A DNA stretch of 16,456 bases, taken from contig JAJYRV010000014.1 of assembly GCA_021793935.1 (NCBI GenBank), forward strand, positions 1 to 16,456, given 5' to 3'. Both the position numbers and the translations under genes were made by a program. Origin of the DNA: Actinomycetes bacterium. Lineage in GTDB: Bacteria > Actinomycetota > Actinomycetes > Actinomycetales > Beutenbergiaceae. Shown one piece after another: positions 1 to 8,258 of the stretch. The notes under the pieces were generated by a model. The model did no database searches, was not told where the DNA came from, and was given only the letters and a program-made list of their open reading frames with translations. The stretch's first letter is position 1, and the number at the start of each line of letters is the position of its first letter.

Positions 1-209
1 CACCCGCGGATACACCAACCCCTGCTGGCGGCGGGGCGCTCCCGACGCCAGCTGACGGCGCGGCGGAACCCGCGTCGTCTGAAACCATCGGCGCCGAACT
101 ACTAGCGCTCGTGCAACGTGCGCAGTCGCTAGGGATCGACGCCGAACAATCGCTCCGATACGCCACGCGCGATCTCGAAGCGAAACTCGACCTGCCACCC
201 CGCGCCTAG
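1..209 (+). CDS. mazG: MazG-like nucleoside triphosphate pyrophosphohydrolase, C-terminal end (partial)
   Basis: An open frame enters from the left edge (first full codon at 3) and ends at TAG 207-209, giving the last 68 residues of a protein. The first part is a Pro/Ala/Gly-rich linker. The last 40 residues (GAELLALVQRAQSLGIDAEQ, then SLRYATRDLEAKL) resemble the terminal helices of MazG, where residues of the type 'LLALVxxAxxxGxDxExALRxAxR' close the second MazG domain. MazG hydrolyses non-canonical NTPs to NMP and pyrophosphate in the cytosol. Its position directly upstream of eno is common in actinobacteria and supports the call. No catalytic residue lies in the visible part, so the assignment rests on the tail and context only. 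Confidence 0.6.
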   Translation, partial: PADTPTPAGGGALPTPADGAAEPASSETIGAELLALVQRAQSLGIDAEQSLRYATRDLEAKLDLPPRA

Positions 210-1538
<1,329 letters not shown>

Positions 1539-1547
1539 CCGGGCAGC

Positions 1548-1572
1548 CCTGCAGCGCGCGTAGCGCGGCAGG
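1548..1572 (+). terminator. GC-rich hairpin just after eno
   Basis: CCTGC (1548-1552) pairs with GCAGG (1568-1572) and GCGC (1554-1557) with GCGC (1563-1566) around a 5-nt loop, with one A/G mismatch. It starts 9 bp after the eno stop. There is no U-run, so intrinsic termination is plausible but unproven. Confidence 0.35.
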
Positions 1573-1590
1573 CGACGCAATTCCCAGCTC

Positions 1591-1644
1591 GAGCAGGGCC
1601 TTAGGCCGCCGTTTCCAGCGATTCATCGGCTTAAGACCCTGCTC
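1591..1644. repeat. 18-bp inverted repeat, strong hairpin downstream of eno
   Basis: The arms at 1591-1608 (GAGCAGGGCCTTAGGCCG) and 1627-1644 (CGGCTTAAGACCCTGCTC) pair at 17 of 18 positions if one G-U wobble is allowed, around an 18-nt loop. It lies 53 bp after the eno stop at the start of the gene-free stretch. It could be a second terminator for eno, the stem of a structured RNA, or an inverted repeat left by a mobile element. No poly-T follows and no second copy was noticed in the window. Confidence 0.5.
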
Positions 1645-1672
1645 GCTGCGTTCCACCTGTTAAGCCTCGGCG

Positions 1673-1848
1673 TTAAGTAGCGCGTGTGCGTGCGTCGAGC
1701 AGCGCGGCCACGAGCTCGCAAAACCAGCCATACCGAATGCCGCCGCCCCTTGGAGGCGGGATGATGTCGATGCCCACTGGACCTTCAGCGGCGGCTTCTT
1801 GCGCTCAAGACCGGCCTGAGCAACCTCGTCATATCGTTGGGTAAGAAC
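1673..1848 (-). pseudogene. Possible frameshifted coding relic
   Basis: Read on the - strand, one frame gives YDEVAQAGLERKKPPLKV near 1848-1785. A second frame continues with EGPVGIDIIPPPRGGGIRYG, then a hydrophobic segment WFCELVAALLDAR, and ends at the TAA complementary to 1673-1675. Joined by a single frameshift near 1785, this reads like a protein tail, but I recognise no family and there is no start codon or ribosome binding site. It may equally be chance coding-like sequence. Confidence 0.2.
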
Positions 1849-2073
1849 TCAGCCAGTACGCTCTTGCAGCCAATGCGTGAAGAACGCTGATGCACCCGTA
1901 GTGTCACACTAGGACGACCATCCGCTACTCCAGATTCGTTTCCTCCTCTGCAGTCCTCATTGTTGCAGATGAAGGCAATTTTGAGCCTGCACCTGTGCTA
2001 CTGCACGCGTGCACCAGCTAGCGGCGCCACCTACACGGCTACTCAAATCTGCGGCGATCGCCCCTGCCGATGT

Positions 2074-2862
2074 TCACGTTTCATCGTCCCTTCTTTTAGG
2101 AGGCAAACGGATTGATCCTCCGGCAGCCTTGACACGGGCGAGTAGCCCGTGTGGGGGATCGCGGTCTGTGATGATTCCGTTGATATCGAACCAGTCGCCG
2201 ATGGAATGACTGCCAACTACTCCATGCTTCGATGAGTCAGCCAAAATGAAGGCTTCAGTGCTCTGTTGAGCCACCGTGCGCTTGATTTCGGCGTCGTCAA
2301 AATCGAAATCCGTAGCGCCCGCGACGCCATCGACTCCGCCGCAGCTCAGAAGTGCGAGATCAAAGTGCATTGTCTGGATGAAATTGTGCGTCGCAGTCCC
2401 TGACAATGACCACTCACCTCGACGGAGTCGACCGGGTGCGAGGATGAGGTCGGCTTGAGAATTGCTGGAGATCTCTAGTGCAACCAACAGCGAATGGCTC
2501 ACGATGGTCCCCGTAAAGAAGGGTGCGAGAGATCTGGCAGCAGCCTGGGCAGTGGTTCCAACATCAATGAAGATTGTCTTGCTCTCCGCAGCAATCCTCG
2601 CAGCAACGTTGCCTATTACACGCTTGGCCTCTGTGTTGATCCTTGCCCGCTCCGTGAAGGGCGGCTCCGAGCTCTGCTGACGGTGAAGCATGACGGCTCC
2701 TCCGTAGACGCGGCGCAGCCTTCCTTTATCTTCGAGATGGATCAGATCGCGCCGAATTGTTTCCTGAGAAACCCGCAAAGCACGTGCAAGTTCGAGTGTT
2801 GAGACAGCTGCCTCCGACTGAAGTGCACGCTCAATGTGGTGGTGTCTTGCGACGACGTGCAT
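2074..2862 (-). CDS. DeoR/GlpR-family transcriptional repressor
   Basis: Predicted cytosolic repressor of the divergent kinase operon. The start at 2862 (MHVVARHHHIERAL) gives 262 aa, the usual DeoR-family length. The frame is open to 2928, but the extra 22 residues are unlike the family and would run through the repeat array. The winged helix-turn-helix spans about residues 5-58, with the family pattern VSQETIRRDLIHLEDKGRLR then VYGGA. The C-terminal phosphosugar-sensing domain (about 75-235) shows FIDVGTTAQAAA (98-109), LLSCGGVDG (171-179), and EIKRTVAQQSTEAFILADSSKHG-type sequence (from 192). DeoR repressors are usually released by a phosphorylated intermediate, here presumably the kinase product. 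The divergent layout supports local and autogenous control. The ligand cannot be read from the sequence. Confidence 0.9.
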   Translation of the reverse strand: MHVVARHHHIERALQSEAAVSTLELARALRVSQETIRRDLIHLEDKGRLRRVYGGAVMLHRQQSSEPPFTERARINTEAKRVIGNVAARIAAESKTIFIDVGTTAQAAARSLAPFFTGTIVSHSLLVALEISSNSQADLILAPGRLRRGEWSLSGTATHNFIQTMHFDLALLSCGGVDGVAGATDFDFDDAEIKRTVAQQSTEAFILADSSKHGVVGSHSIGDWFDINGIITDRDPPHGLLARVKAAGGSIRLPPKRRDDET

Positions 2863-2900
2863 CTGGTTCACACCTTTGCGAAGACGGGTAGACAACTTGC

Positions 2901-2976
2901 AATCCACATTGTTCCACAAACCTGTCATTCAAATCCACAACCGCTTAGGGTCACCAGTAATAACCGTTTGTGAATG
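2901..2976. promoter_or_regulatory. Phased TCCACA repeats: candidate DeoR-type operator array
   Basis: The divergent region holds AATCCACATT (2901-2910), GTTCCACAAACC (2911-2922) and AAATCCACAACC (2931-2942) in the same orientation, plus CGTTTGTGAATG (2965-2976), which is a copy in the opposite orientation (CATTCACAAACG). The CCACA cores of the first three start at 2904, 2914 and 2935, which is 10 and 21 bp apart, about one and two helical turns. Such phasing is expected for a multimeric repressor bound to one DNA face. The array sits between the regulator start (2862) and the kinase start (3024), so it could control both. No strong -35/-10 pair is obvious; TAATAA at 2958-2963 is a possible -10. 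Confidence 0.55.
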
Positions 2977-3023
2977 TCTCGGGTGATACCGCTCGGAGAA
3001 GAGTTGAAAGAGAGGGTTGTGCA

Positions 3024-4439
3024 GTGGCAATTCTGGCATTAGACCAAGGGACGTCCGGCTCCAAGGCGATTGTTGTTGATGATGATGGCATCCACGCTGT
3101 GGTGGAAAGATCCGTCCATCCGAAGTATCTCCATGGCGGAGCTGTGGAGCAGGATGCGATGGAACTTTACAACTCGATAGTTGACGCGGGAAAAGAGGCC
3201 GTAGCGAGAGCCGGAAAGCCGATAGAAGGGGTCTCTCTGGCTAATCAGGGGGAGACGATCCTGGCCTGGGATCCTAAGAGTGGCGAGCCGCTGACTCCGT
3301 GCATCGTTTGGCAAGATCGACGGTCCGAAACCATTGTCGAACGGCTTCGCGGGCATGCGAACGAAATCCATGAACGCACCGGACTCGTCCTCGATTCCTA
3401 TTTCACGGCGCCGAAAATGACGTGGCTGCGCGAAAACCTCACGAGGGAGGGCGTCGTCACCACGACGGATACGTGGATGATTTTCCGCCTTACCGGTGAG
3501 TTCGTGACTGATGTTTCTACGGCGTCCCGGTCTCTTCTATTCAACGTTGACGATGCGGCATGGGATCAACGGCTAATCGAGATATTCGGTTTAGATGATG
3601 AGGAGTTCCCGCGCGCAGTCGCATGCGACGAGATCGTAGGTACAACCAGTGTTTTTGGTGCAGAAGTCCCTGTCGGCGGGCTTATTGTTGATCAGCAAGC
3701 CGCACTGTTTGCTGAAGCATGTTTGGAGCGGGGACAAGGCAAATGCACTTACGGAACCGGCGCGTTTATCCTCGTGAACATGGGAGAAACCGCTCCGCGG
3801 TTTGACAACGGCTTGACGACGTCGATCGCGTGGCAGTTGAGAGGGCGCACGACATACTGCTCGGACGGCCAGGTCTACACGACCGGTTCGGCAGTCCGGT
3901 GGCTCCAAGAGCTTGGCGTCATTCGGGATGCAGAAGAAATGGACGAGATCGCTGCCGCTGACTCGGGAGGTGTTGTGTGCGCGCCGAGTTTCGCTGGGCT
4001 TGCGGCCCCATGGTGGAAGCCAGAAGCAGGGGCGTTTATTCTCGGTATGAAGCTCGCAACAGGGCGCGGGGAGATCGTCAGAGCAGTCCTGGATGGAATA
4101 GCTTGCCAGGTTGCAGAGCTCGCGGATCTCACTCTCCCGGAACTCGGCGAGCCAATCGATCGGCTCCGGGTTGATGGTGGGCTGACGCAGAGCACGACGT
4201 TGATGCAATCGCAGGCAGACATGCTGAAGACGCCGATAGAGATTTATCCTTCTCCTCATGCTACGGCGCTTGGCACAGCCGCCTGTATGCGCCTTGCGCT
4301 GAGCCCAGAACTTCCCGTCGAAGCTGGCCCTTATGAATGGACGGCCCAGGCTAGCTACACGCCCGAGCGCCCCGCCGCCGAAGTCGATGAATACCGTGCG
4401 CGCTGGCGCGACGCCGTTGAAGCAACTATGGAGGTGTAG
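3024..4439 (+). CDS. FGGY-family carbohydrate kinase, glycerol-kinase-like
   Basis: ATP-dependent kinase expected to phosphorylate a small polyol. The GTG at 3024 is preferred: GAAAGAGAGGG lies 7 nt upstream, and the protein then opens with the phosphate-binding motif LALDQGTSGSK. The ATP-side motifs are TYGTGAF (242-248), APSFAGLAAPWW (320-331) and RVDGGLTQSTTLMQ (382-395). At 471 aa it is somewhat shorter than E. coli GlpK (502). Against the known glycerol contacts of GlpK (Arg83, Glu84, Trp103, Tyr135, Asp245, Phe270), this protein has Gly76, Glu77, Trp96, Tyr126, Asp223 and Phe248. Only the arginine is lost (SLANQGET where GlpK has NQRET). This suggests a related but different substrate. 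It is the first gene of the operon; its stop is 2 bp before the next start. Codon use is less GC-biased than in eno. Confidence 0.85.
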   Translation: MAILALDQGTSGSKAIVVDDDGIHAVVERSVHPKYLHGGAVEQDAMELYNSIVDAGKEAVARAGKPIEGVSLANQGETILAWDPKSGEPLTPCIVWQDRRSETIVERLRGHANEIHERTGLVLDSYFTAPKMTWLRENLTREGVVTTTDTWMIFRLTGEFVTDVSTASRSLLFNVDDAAWDQRLIEIFGLDDEEFPRAVACDEIVGTTSVFGAEVPVGGLIVDQQAALFAEACLERGQGKCTYGTGAFILVNMGETAPRFDNGLTTSIAWQLRGRTTYCSDGQVYTTGSAVRWLQELGVIRDAEEMDEIAAADSGGVVCAPSFAGLAAPWWKPEAGAFILGMKLATGRGEIVRAVLDGIACQVAELADLTLPELGEPIDRLRVDGGLTQSTTLMQSQADMLKTPIEIYPSPHATALGTAACMRLALSPELPVEAGPYEWTAQASYTPERPAAEVDEYRARWRDAVEATMEV

Positions 4440-4441
4440 CC

Positions 4442-5566
4442 GTGGGGATCAACGACGTCATCATCCTTATTATGGCAATCTTCCTCGTCATCGGAGGTAT
4501 CGATCGCGCGATCGGTAACCGGTTTGGGCTCGGCGAGCAGTTTGAGGAGGGGCTGAATACCTTCGGCCCGCTGGGGCTCGCGATGGTGGGAATGATCTCC
4601 CTTGCCCCGATACTCTCCAAGATTCTGAGTCCGGTTGTCGTTCCTGTATACGAGTTTCTCGGCGCTGATCCCGCAATGTTTGCCGGTACTCTACTCGCGA
4701 ACGACATGGGCGGGTATCACCTCTCTATGGAAATGGCTCAGAGTGAGGAAGCCGGCCTGCTTGCAGGAGCCATTCTTGCGGCGATGCTTGGATGCACGAT
4801 CGTCTTTACCATCCCCGTGGGATTAGGCATCATTGCAACAGAGGATCGCTCCTACTTCGCGCACGGCGTTCTCGTTGGGGTCATAACGATTCCCATCGGC
4901 GTGCTCGTAGGCGGATTGGTGGCGGGTTTCGACCTCGCAATGATCCTGAGCAACCTCGTACCAATTTTAATTGCGGCGATTCTCGTTGCCCTGGGGCTCT
5001 GGAAGTTCCCGACCGCCATGACTAAAGGGTTTCTCGGATTCGGAAAGTTCCTAGTGGCGATTATCTCCCTAGCGCTGGCACTTGCCGCATTCGAGTTCCT
5101 CAGCGGATGGCAGGTGATGCCGACCGGGTGGGAGCTTGCGCCAGTTATGGATGGGCTCATGATCGTAGCGGAGATCTGTCTGTTCCTAATGGGGGCATTT
5201 ACCCTCATGCGAGTGCTCACTAAGGCGGGCTCAAAGCCCTTGCGCGCGTTCGGGCGTTTGCTCGGGATGAACGAGGTCGCCTCCGGCGGGTTGATCCTGT
5301 CGATGGCAAATGCGGTACCCACGTTCGGCTTGATGTCCAAGATGGATAAGCGGGGGATTTTCATCAACACGGCATGGGCGGTGTCCGCGATGGCGCTTCT
5401 TGGTGACCATCTCGGTTTCACCGCAGGGGTGGCATCGGAAATGATCACGCCCATGATCGTCGGCAAACTTGCCGCTGCAGTGAGCGCGATTGTGCTCGCT
5501 TACTTGATTTCGCTCAAACGCTACCCTGCGCATTCGGAATCAGCTCCAGTTGAGAGCGCACGTTAG
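4442..5566 (+). CDS. EutH-like membrane permease (ethanolamine permease family)
   Basis: Polytopic inner-membrane protein of 374 aa with roughly ten hydrophobic segments. It starts at GTG 4442, with GGAGGT at 4430-4435 inside the end of the kinase gene, so translation of the two is probably coupled. Features shared with EutH include the N-terminus MGINDVIILIM, QFEEGLNTFGPLGLAMVGM, the loop FAGTLLANDMGGYHLSMEMA, IVFTIPVGLGIIATEDR, and GDHLGFTAG followed by MITPMIVGKLAA near the C-terminus. EutH of enteric bacteria imports ethanolamine. Here no ethanolamine ammonia-lyase or other eut gene is nearby, and the partners are a polyol kinase and FAD dehydrogenases. I therefore infer uptake of a glycerol-like alcohol or amino-alcohol that feeds the kinase. 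Family assignment is firm; substrate is unknown. The C-terminal 15 residues are polar and probably cytosolic. Confidence 0.88.
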   Translation: MGINDVIILIMAIFLVIGGIDRAIGNRFGLGEQFEEGLNTFGPLGLAMVGMISLAPILSKILSPVVVPVYEFLGADPAMFAGTLLANDMGGYHLSMEMAQSEEAGLLAGAILAAMLGCTIVFTIPVGLGIIATEDRSYFAHGVLVGVITIPIGVLVGGLVAGFDLAMILSNLVPILIAAILVALGLWKFPTAMTKGFLGFGKFLVAIISLALALAAFEFLSGWQVMPTGWELAPVMDGLMIVAEICLFLMGAFTLMRVLTKAGSKPLRAFGRLLGMNEVASGGLILSMANAVPTFGLMSKMDKRGIFINTAWAVSAMALLGDHLGFTAGVASEMITPMIVGKLAAAVSAIVLAYLISLKRYPAHSESAPVESAR

Positions 5567-5590
5567 CGGGTCTAAACGGCTCGTGACCCG
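5567..5590 (+). other. Small inverted repeat between permease and oxidoreductase genes
   Basis: CGGGTC (5567-5572) directly after the permease stop can pair with GACCCG (5585-5590) around a 12-nt loop. It sits in the only sizeable gap (57 bp) inside the operon. It could modulate readthrough or stabilise the upstream mRNA, but a 6-bp stem is weak. Confidence 0.25.
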
Positions 5591-5623
5591 ACGCAATGCT
5601 TCAACCTTTGGAAGGGAAGACAC

Positions 5624-7012
5624 GTGAACCAACCCGATTACGACATAGTGATCATAGGAGCGGGTGTTATCGGCGCAGCGATTGCACGAGATCTAGCGGG
5701 TACGCGCAATTCGGTTGCTTTGGTGGATAGTCGGGATGACATCGGCTCCGGCACTACAAAGGCTAACACTGCGATCTTGCATACCGGCTATGACGCTAAG
5801 CCCGGGACGTTGGAAGCCCGGCTGGTTGCGCGTGGTTACCATCTGCTCAAGGAATACTGCGCCAAGACCAACATTGGTGTGCGCGAGACCGGCGCGATCC
5901 TTGTCGCGTGGGACGAGGAGCAGGCGCGGTCCCTGCCCGCGTTGAAGGAGCGTGCTGAAGCAAACGGATATTACGAGACGTCCCTTCTCTCGGCTCAAGA
6001 AGTCTACGATCACGTTCCCTCGCTGGGAGAGGGAGTGACGGGAGGTCTTGATGTACCGGGCGAGGCGGTGATCGACCCATGGTCGGTGCCCTTGGCCTTT
6101 GCCACGGAAGCGGTGAACAGAGGGGCAGAACTCTTGAGATCGCGTCGAGTCCTGCGCGTCGATGTCGGTACAACGACCACGGTCTACACCGACCAAGGCC
6201 CTGTCACTACCCGCTGGGTCATTAACGCCGCCGGTTTGGGGGCTGACGAGGTCGAGAAGATGTTCGGGTATAGCCGCCTGAAGGTGCACCCGCGAAAAGG
6301 TGAACTGCTGGTATACGACAAGCTCGCGGCCGGTCTCGTTGACAGGATTGTTCTTGCGGCTCCCTCAAAAGCGGGCAAAGGAGTGCTCATCAGCCCGACA
6401 ATATTTGGGAACGTGATGCTCGGACCAACCGCGGTCGATATCGACGATAAGGGCGACACATCCACTACTGAGGATGGGTTCGAGTTCCTCCTGCAGAAGG
6501 GACGGGCGATCATGCCAACGTTGCTGAACGAGGAGGTGACGGCGTCATACGCGGGGTTGCGTGCCGCGAACAACCAAAATGACTATCTGATCGACGTCGA
6601 TGAGCGCCAACGCTATGTCGTTGCGGGTGCGATCCGGTCAACTGGGCTCACCTCGGCTCCTGCCGTGGCGGAGCATGTCATGGCTCTTCTCACGGCCGCG
6701 GGACTCGACGTTGAGGTTCGTGAAGACTTACCTGAACCTCCGCTCATGCCGCCTTTGGGAGAGCACCAAAGGCGACCCTTTGCAGATGATTCAAAAATCC
6801 GAGACGACCCGGCCTACGGAAAAATTGTCTGCTTTTGCGAGCGCGTGAGCGAGGGAGAGATTCGCGACGCAATGGAGTCTGTCATCCCACCGTGGAGCTT
6901 GGAGGGGTTGCGCCGACGAACACGGGTAATGAACGGACGCTGTCAAGCGTTCTATTGCGGGGCCCGGGTGAAATCTCTATTCGAGGAGAGTAAGGGGCAG
7001 GCCGATGAGTGA
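5624..7012 (+). CDS. GlpA-like FAD-dependent dehydrogenase with C-terminal BFD-type [2Fe-2S] domain
   Basis: Predicted flavoenzyme that oxidises the phosphorylated intermediate, by analogy with glycerol-3-phosphate dehydrogenase GlpA (G3P to dihydroxyacetone phosphate). GTG start at 5624, with GGAAGGGAAG upstream (from 5610); 462 aa. The dinucleotide fold begins at residue 7 with GAGVIGAA (12-19). It is followed by SGTTKANTAILHTGYDAKPG, a DAO-fold segment found in GlpA/GlpD-type and L-2-hydroxyglutarate oxidase-like proteins. The C-terminus carries a cysteine set typical of the bacterioferritin-associated-ferredoxin-like domain: Cys403-Phe-Cys405 and Cys440-x4-Cys445. It is shorter than E. 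coli GlpA (about 540 aa), as in the compact Thermotoga/Firmicutes-type enzymes. It overlaps the next gene by 8 bp, implying a stoichiometric partner. No membrane anchor is visible. The substrate is inferred from family and context. Confidence 0.85.
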   Translation: MNQPDYDIVIIGAGVIGAAIARDLAGTRNSVALVDSRDDIGSGTTKANTAILHTGYDAKPGTLEARLVARGYHLLKEYCAKTNIGVRETGAILVAWDEEQARSLPALKERAEANGYYETSLLSAQEVYDHVPSLGEGVTGGLDVPGEAVIDPWSVPLAFATEAVNRGAELLRSRRVLRVDVGTTTTVYTDQGPVTTRWVINAAGLGADEVEKMFGYSRLKVHPRKGELLVYDKLAAGLVDRIVLAAPSKAGKGVLISPTIFGNVMLGPTAVDIDDKGDTSTTEDGFEFLLQKGRAIMPTLLNEEVTASYAGLRAANNQNDYLIDVDERQRYVVAGAIRSTGLTSAPAVAEHVMALLTAAGLDVEVREDLPEPPLMPPLGEHQRRPFADDSKIRDDPAYGKIVCFCERVSEGEIRDAMESVIPPWSLEGLRRRTRVMNGRCQAFYCGARVKSLFEESKGQADE

Positions 7013-8258
7013 ACAGGTGAAGTTGCTGAAGCCTACGGTGGCGATCGTAGGTGGTGGTCCCGCCGGTCTCAGTGCTGCGAAAAAGCTTGCAGAAGCAGAC
7101 ATTGGTGAAATCCTTGTCCTTGAGCGGGAAGCGGAAGCGGGCGGGATCCCTCGTCATTCTGATCACACAGGTTACGGCATCCGAGATCGCTACCGGTTGA
7201 TGGCGGGCCCGGCGTATGCCCGAACGCTGCTGCGCGACGCGCGCGCTGCCGGGGCGTCGATCATGACGCATACTTCGGTTACTGATTGGGATGATGAAAA
7301 GACCCTCCTCGCGACGAGCCCAGAAGGGCGCTTGCGCATCCGGCCGGAGGTGATCCTATTTGCTACGGGAGCGCGGGAACGTCCCCGCACGGCTCGGATG
7401 ATCGTCGGAGATCGGCCTGAAGGAGTGCTGACAACTGGGCAGCTGCAAAATCTCGTGCATATCAATGGGGACCGAGTCGGTAATACAGCGGTAGTTATCA
7501 ACGCTGAGCTCGTGAGCTGGTCCGCTGTGCTTACGCTCAAACAGTCCGGGTGCAATGTCAAAACACTCGTAAGTGAATACCCGAAGAGCGAGTCTTACCG
7601 GCTGTTTCGTACCGTGGGGCGATGGGGGTTGCGTACGCCTGTGCTCACGAGTTCTCGGGTAATTCGCATCCTAGGCAGAGGGAGAGTCACTGGAGTAGAG
7701 GTGGAGCACAAGATTACGGGTGAACGTGGAGTGATCGCGTGCGATACGGTCGTTTTTACAGGGGACTGGATTGCAGATCATGAACTACTGCAGAAGGCCG
7801 GAATCGAGATGAGTGCTTCTAGCGGTCCGGCCGTCGATACGGCGATGCAGACCTCGAAGGAGGGAGTATTCGCCGTCGGGAACGTCAACCATCCCGTCGA
7901 AACTGCTGACGTGGTTGCGCTCGAGGGACAATACGTCGCAAGCCGTATTGTCGAGTATCTGCGGGGGCACCGGCCGGGCGCTGCGGCGCTCCCAATAGAG
8001 ACGGCGCCGCCAATCAAGTGGATTGCTCCGTCGTTTCATCTCCCAGGGGGTTTTCCGCCTGCTCGTGGCCGTCTCGTTGCGTGGGTCGATCAATATATTC
8101 CGCGACCAACAGTCACCGTATTCCAAGGTGAGAAGGAGATCGCTAGAAGGCGGCTTCTGTGGCCGGCTGCACCGGGCCGAGCTTTTCGGATACCGTCATC
8201 CCTTTTGAAAAATGCCGAGGCAGGCTGTGGGCCGCTTCGGATCTCAATCGGAAGCTGA
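7005..8258 (+). CDS. FAD-dependent pyridine-nucleotide-disulfide-type oxidoreductase, GlpA partner, with C-terminal extension
   Basis: A 417-aa flavoprotein, ATG 7005, with AAGGGG at 6992-6997. The FAD-binding motif is VAIVGGGPAGLSAAKKLAE (12-30), with the acidic end of the second strand at VLERE. ILFATGARERP (117-127) and VFAVGNVNHPVETAD (288-302) match the oxidoreductases found beside GlpA-like proteins and the HcnB/sarcosine-oxidase-like group. There is no redox CxxC. The second Rossmann segment reads AVVINAELVSWSAV (162-175), where relatives have a glycine-rich motif, so NAD(P) binding may be altered. Residues about 325-417 form an extension of unknown function (start of it: IKWIAPSFHLPGGFPPARGR). 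In Firmicutes and Thermotoga loci of this type a small DUF1667 protein follows; here it is absent. It is probably the electron-transfer partner of the preceding gene product and ends the operon. Confidence 0.8.
   Translation: MSEQVKLLKPTVAIVGGGPAGLSAAKKLAEADIGEILVLEREAEAGGIPRHSDHTGYGIRDRYRLMAGPAYARTLLRDARAAGASIMTHTSVTDWDDEKTLLATSPEGRLRIRPEVILFATGARERPRTARMIVGDRPEGVLTTGQLQNLVHINGDRVGNTAVVINAELVSWSAVLTLKQSGCNVKTLVSEYPKSESYRLFRTVGRWGLRTPVLTSSRVIRILGRGRVTGVEVEHKITGERGVIACDTVVFTGDWIADHELLQKAGIEMSASSGPAVDTAMQTSKEGVFAVGNVNHPVETADVVALEGQYVASRIVEYLRGHRPGAAALPIETAPPIKWIAPSFHLPGGFPPARGRLVAWVDQYIPRPTVTVFQGEKEIARRRLLWPAAPGRAFRIPSSLLKNAEAGCGPLRISIGS

Larger units (their letters stand above)
1539..2073. other. 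Gene-free 535-bp stretch between eno and the DeoR-type gene
   Basis: No convincing intact gene on either strand. Contents seen: the two hairpins after eno (1548-1572 and 1591-1644), a possible frameshifted relic on the - strand (about 1673-1848), and a 13-bp odd palindrome TAGTGTCACACTA at 1899-1911 that looks like a small operator but has no adjacent gene start. The composition shifts here from the very GC-rich eno sequence to more mixed DNA. This makes it the likely left junction of the inserted segment. Confidence 0.6.

Noticed and set aside
1899..1911. Palindrome TAGTGTCACACTA as an operator
   Set aside because: It is only 6 bp per arm and has no gene start nearby, so it was kept as a note in the gene-free stretch only.
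2863..2928. N-terminal extension of the DeoR-type regulator to 2928
   Set aside because: The 22 added residues do not resemble the family, and the region carries the TCCACA repeats, which suit a promoter better than coding sequence.
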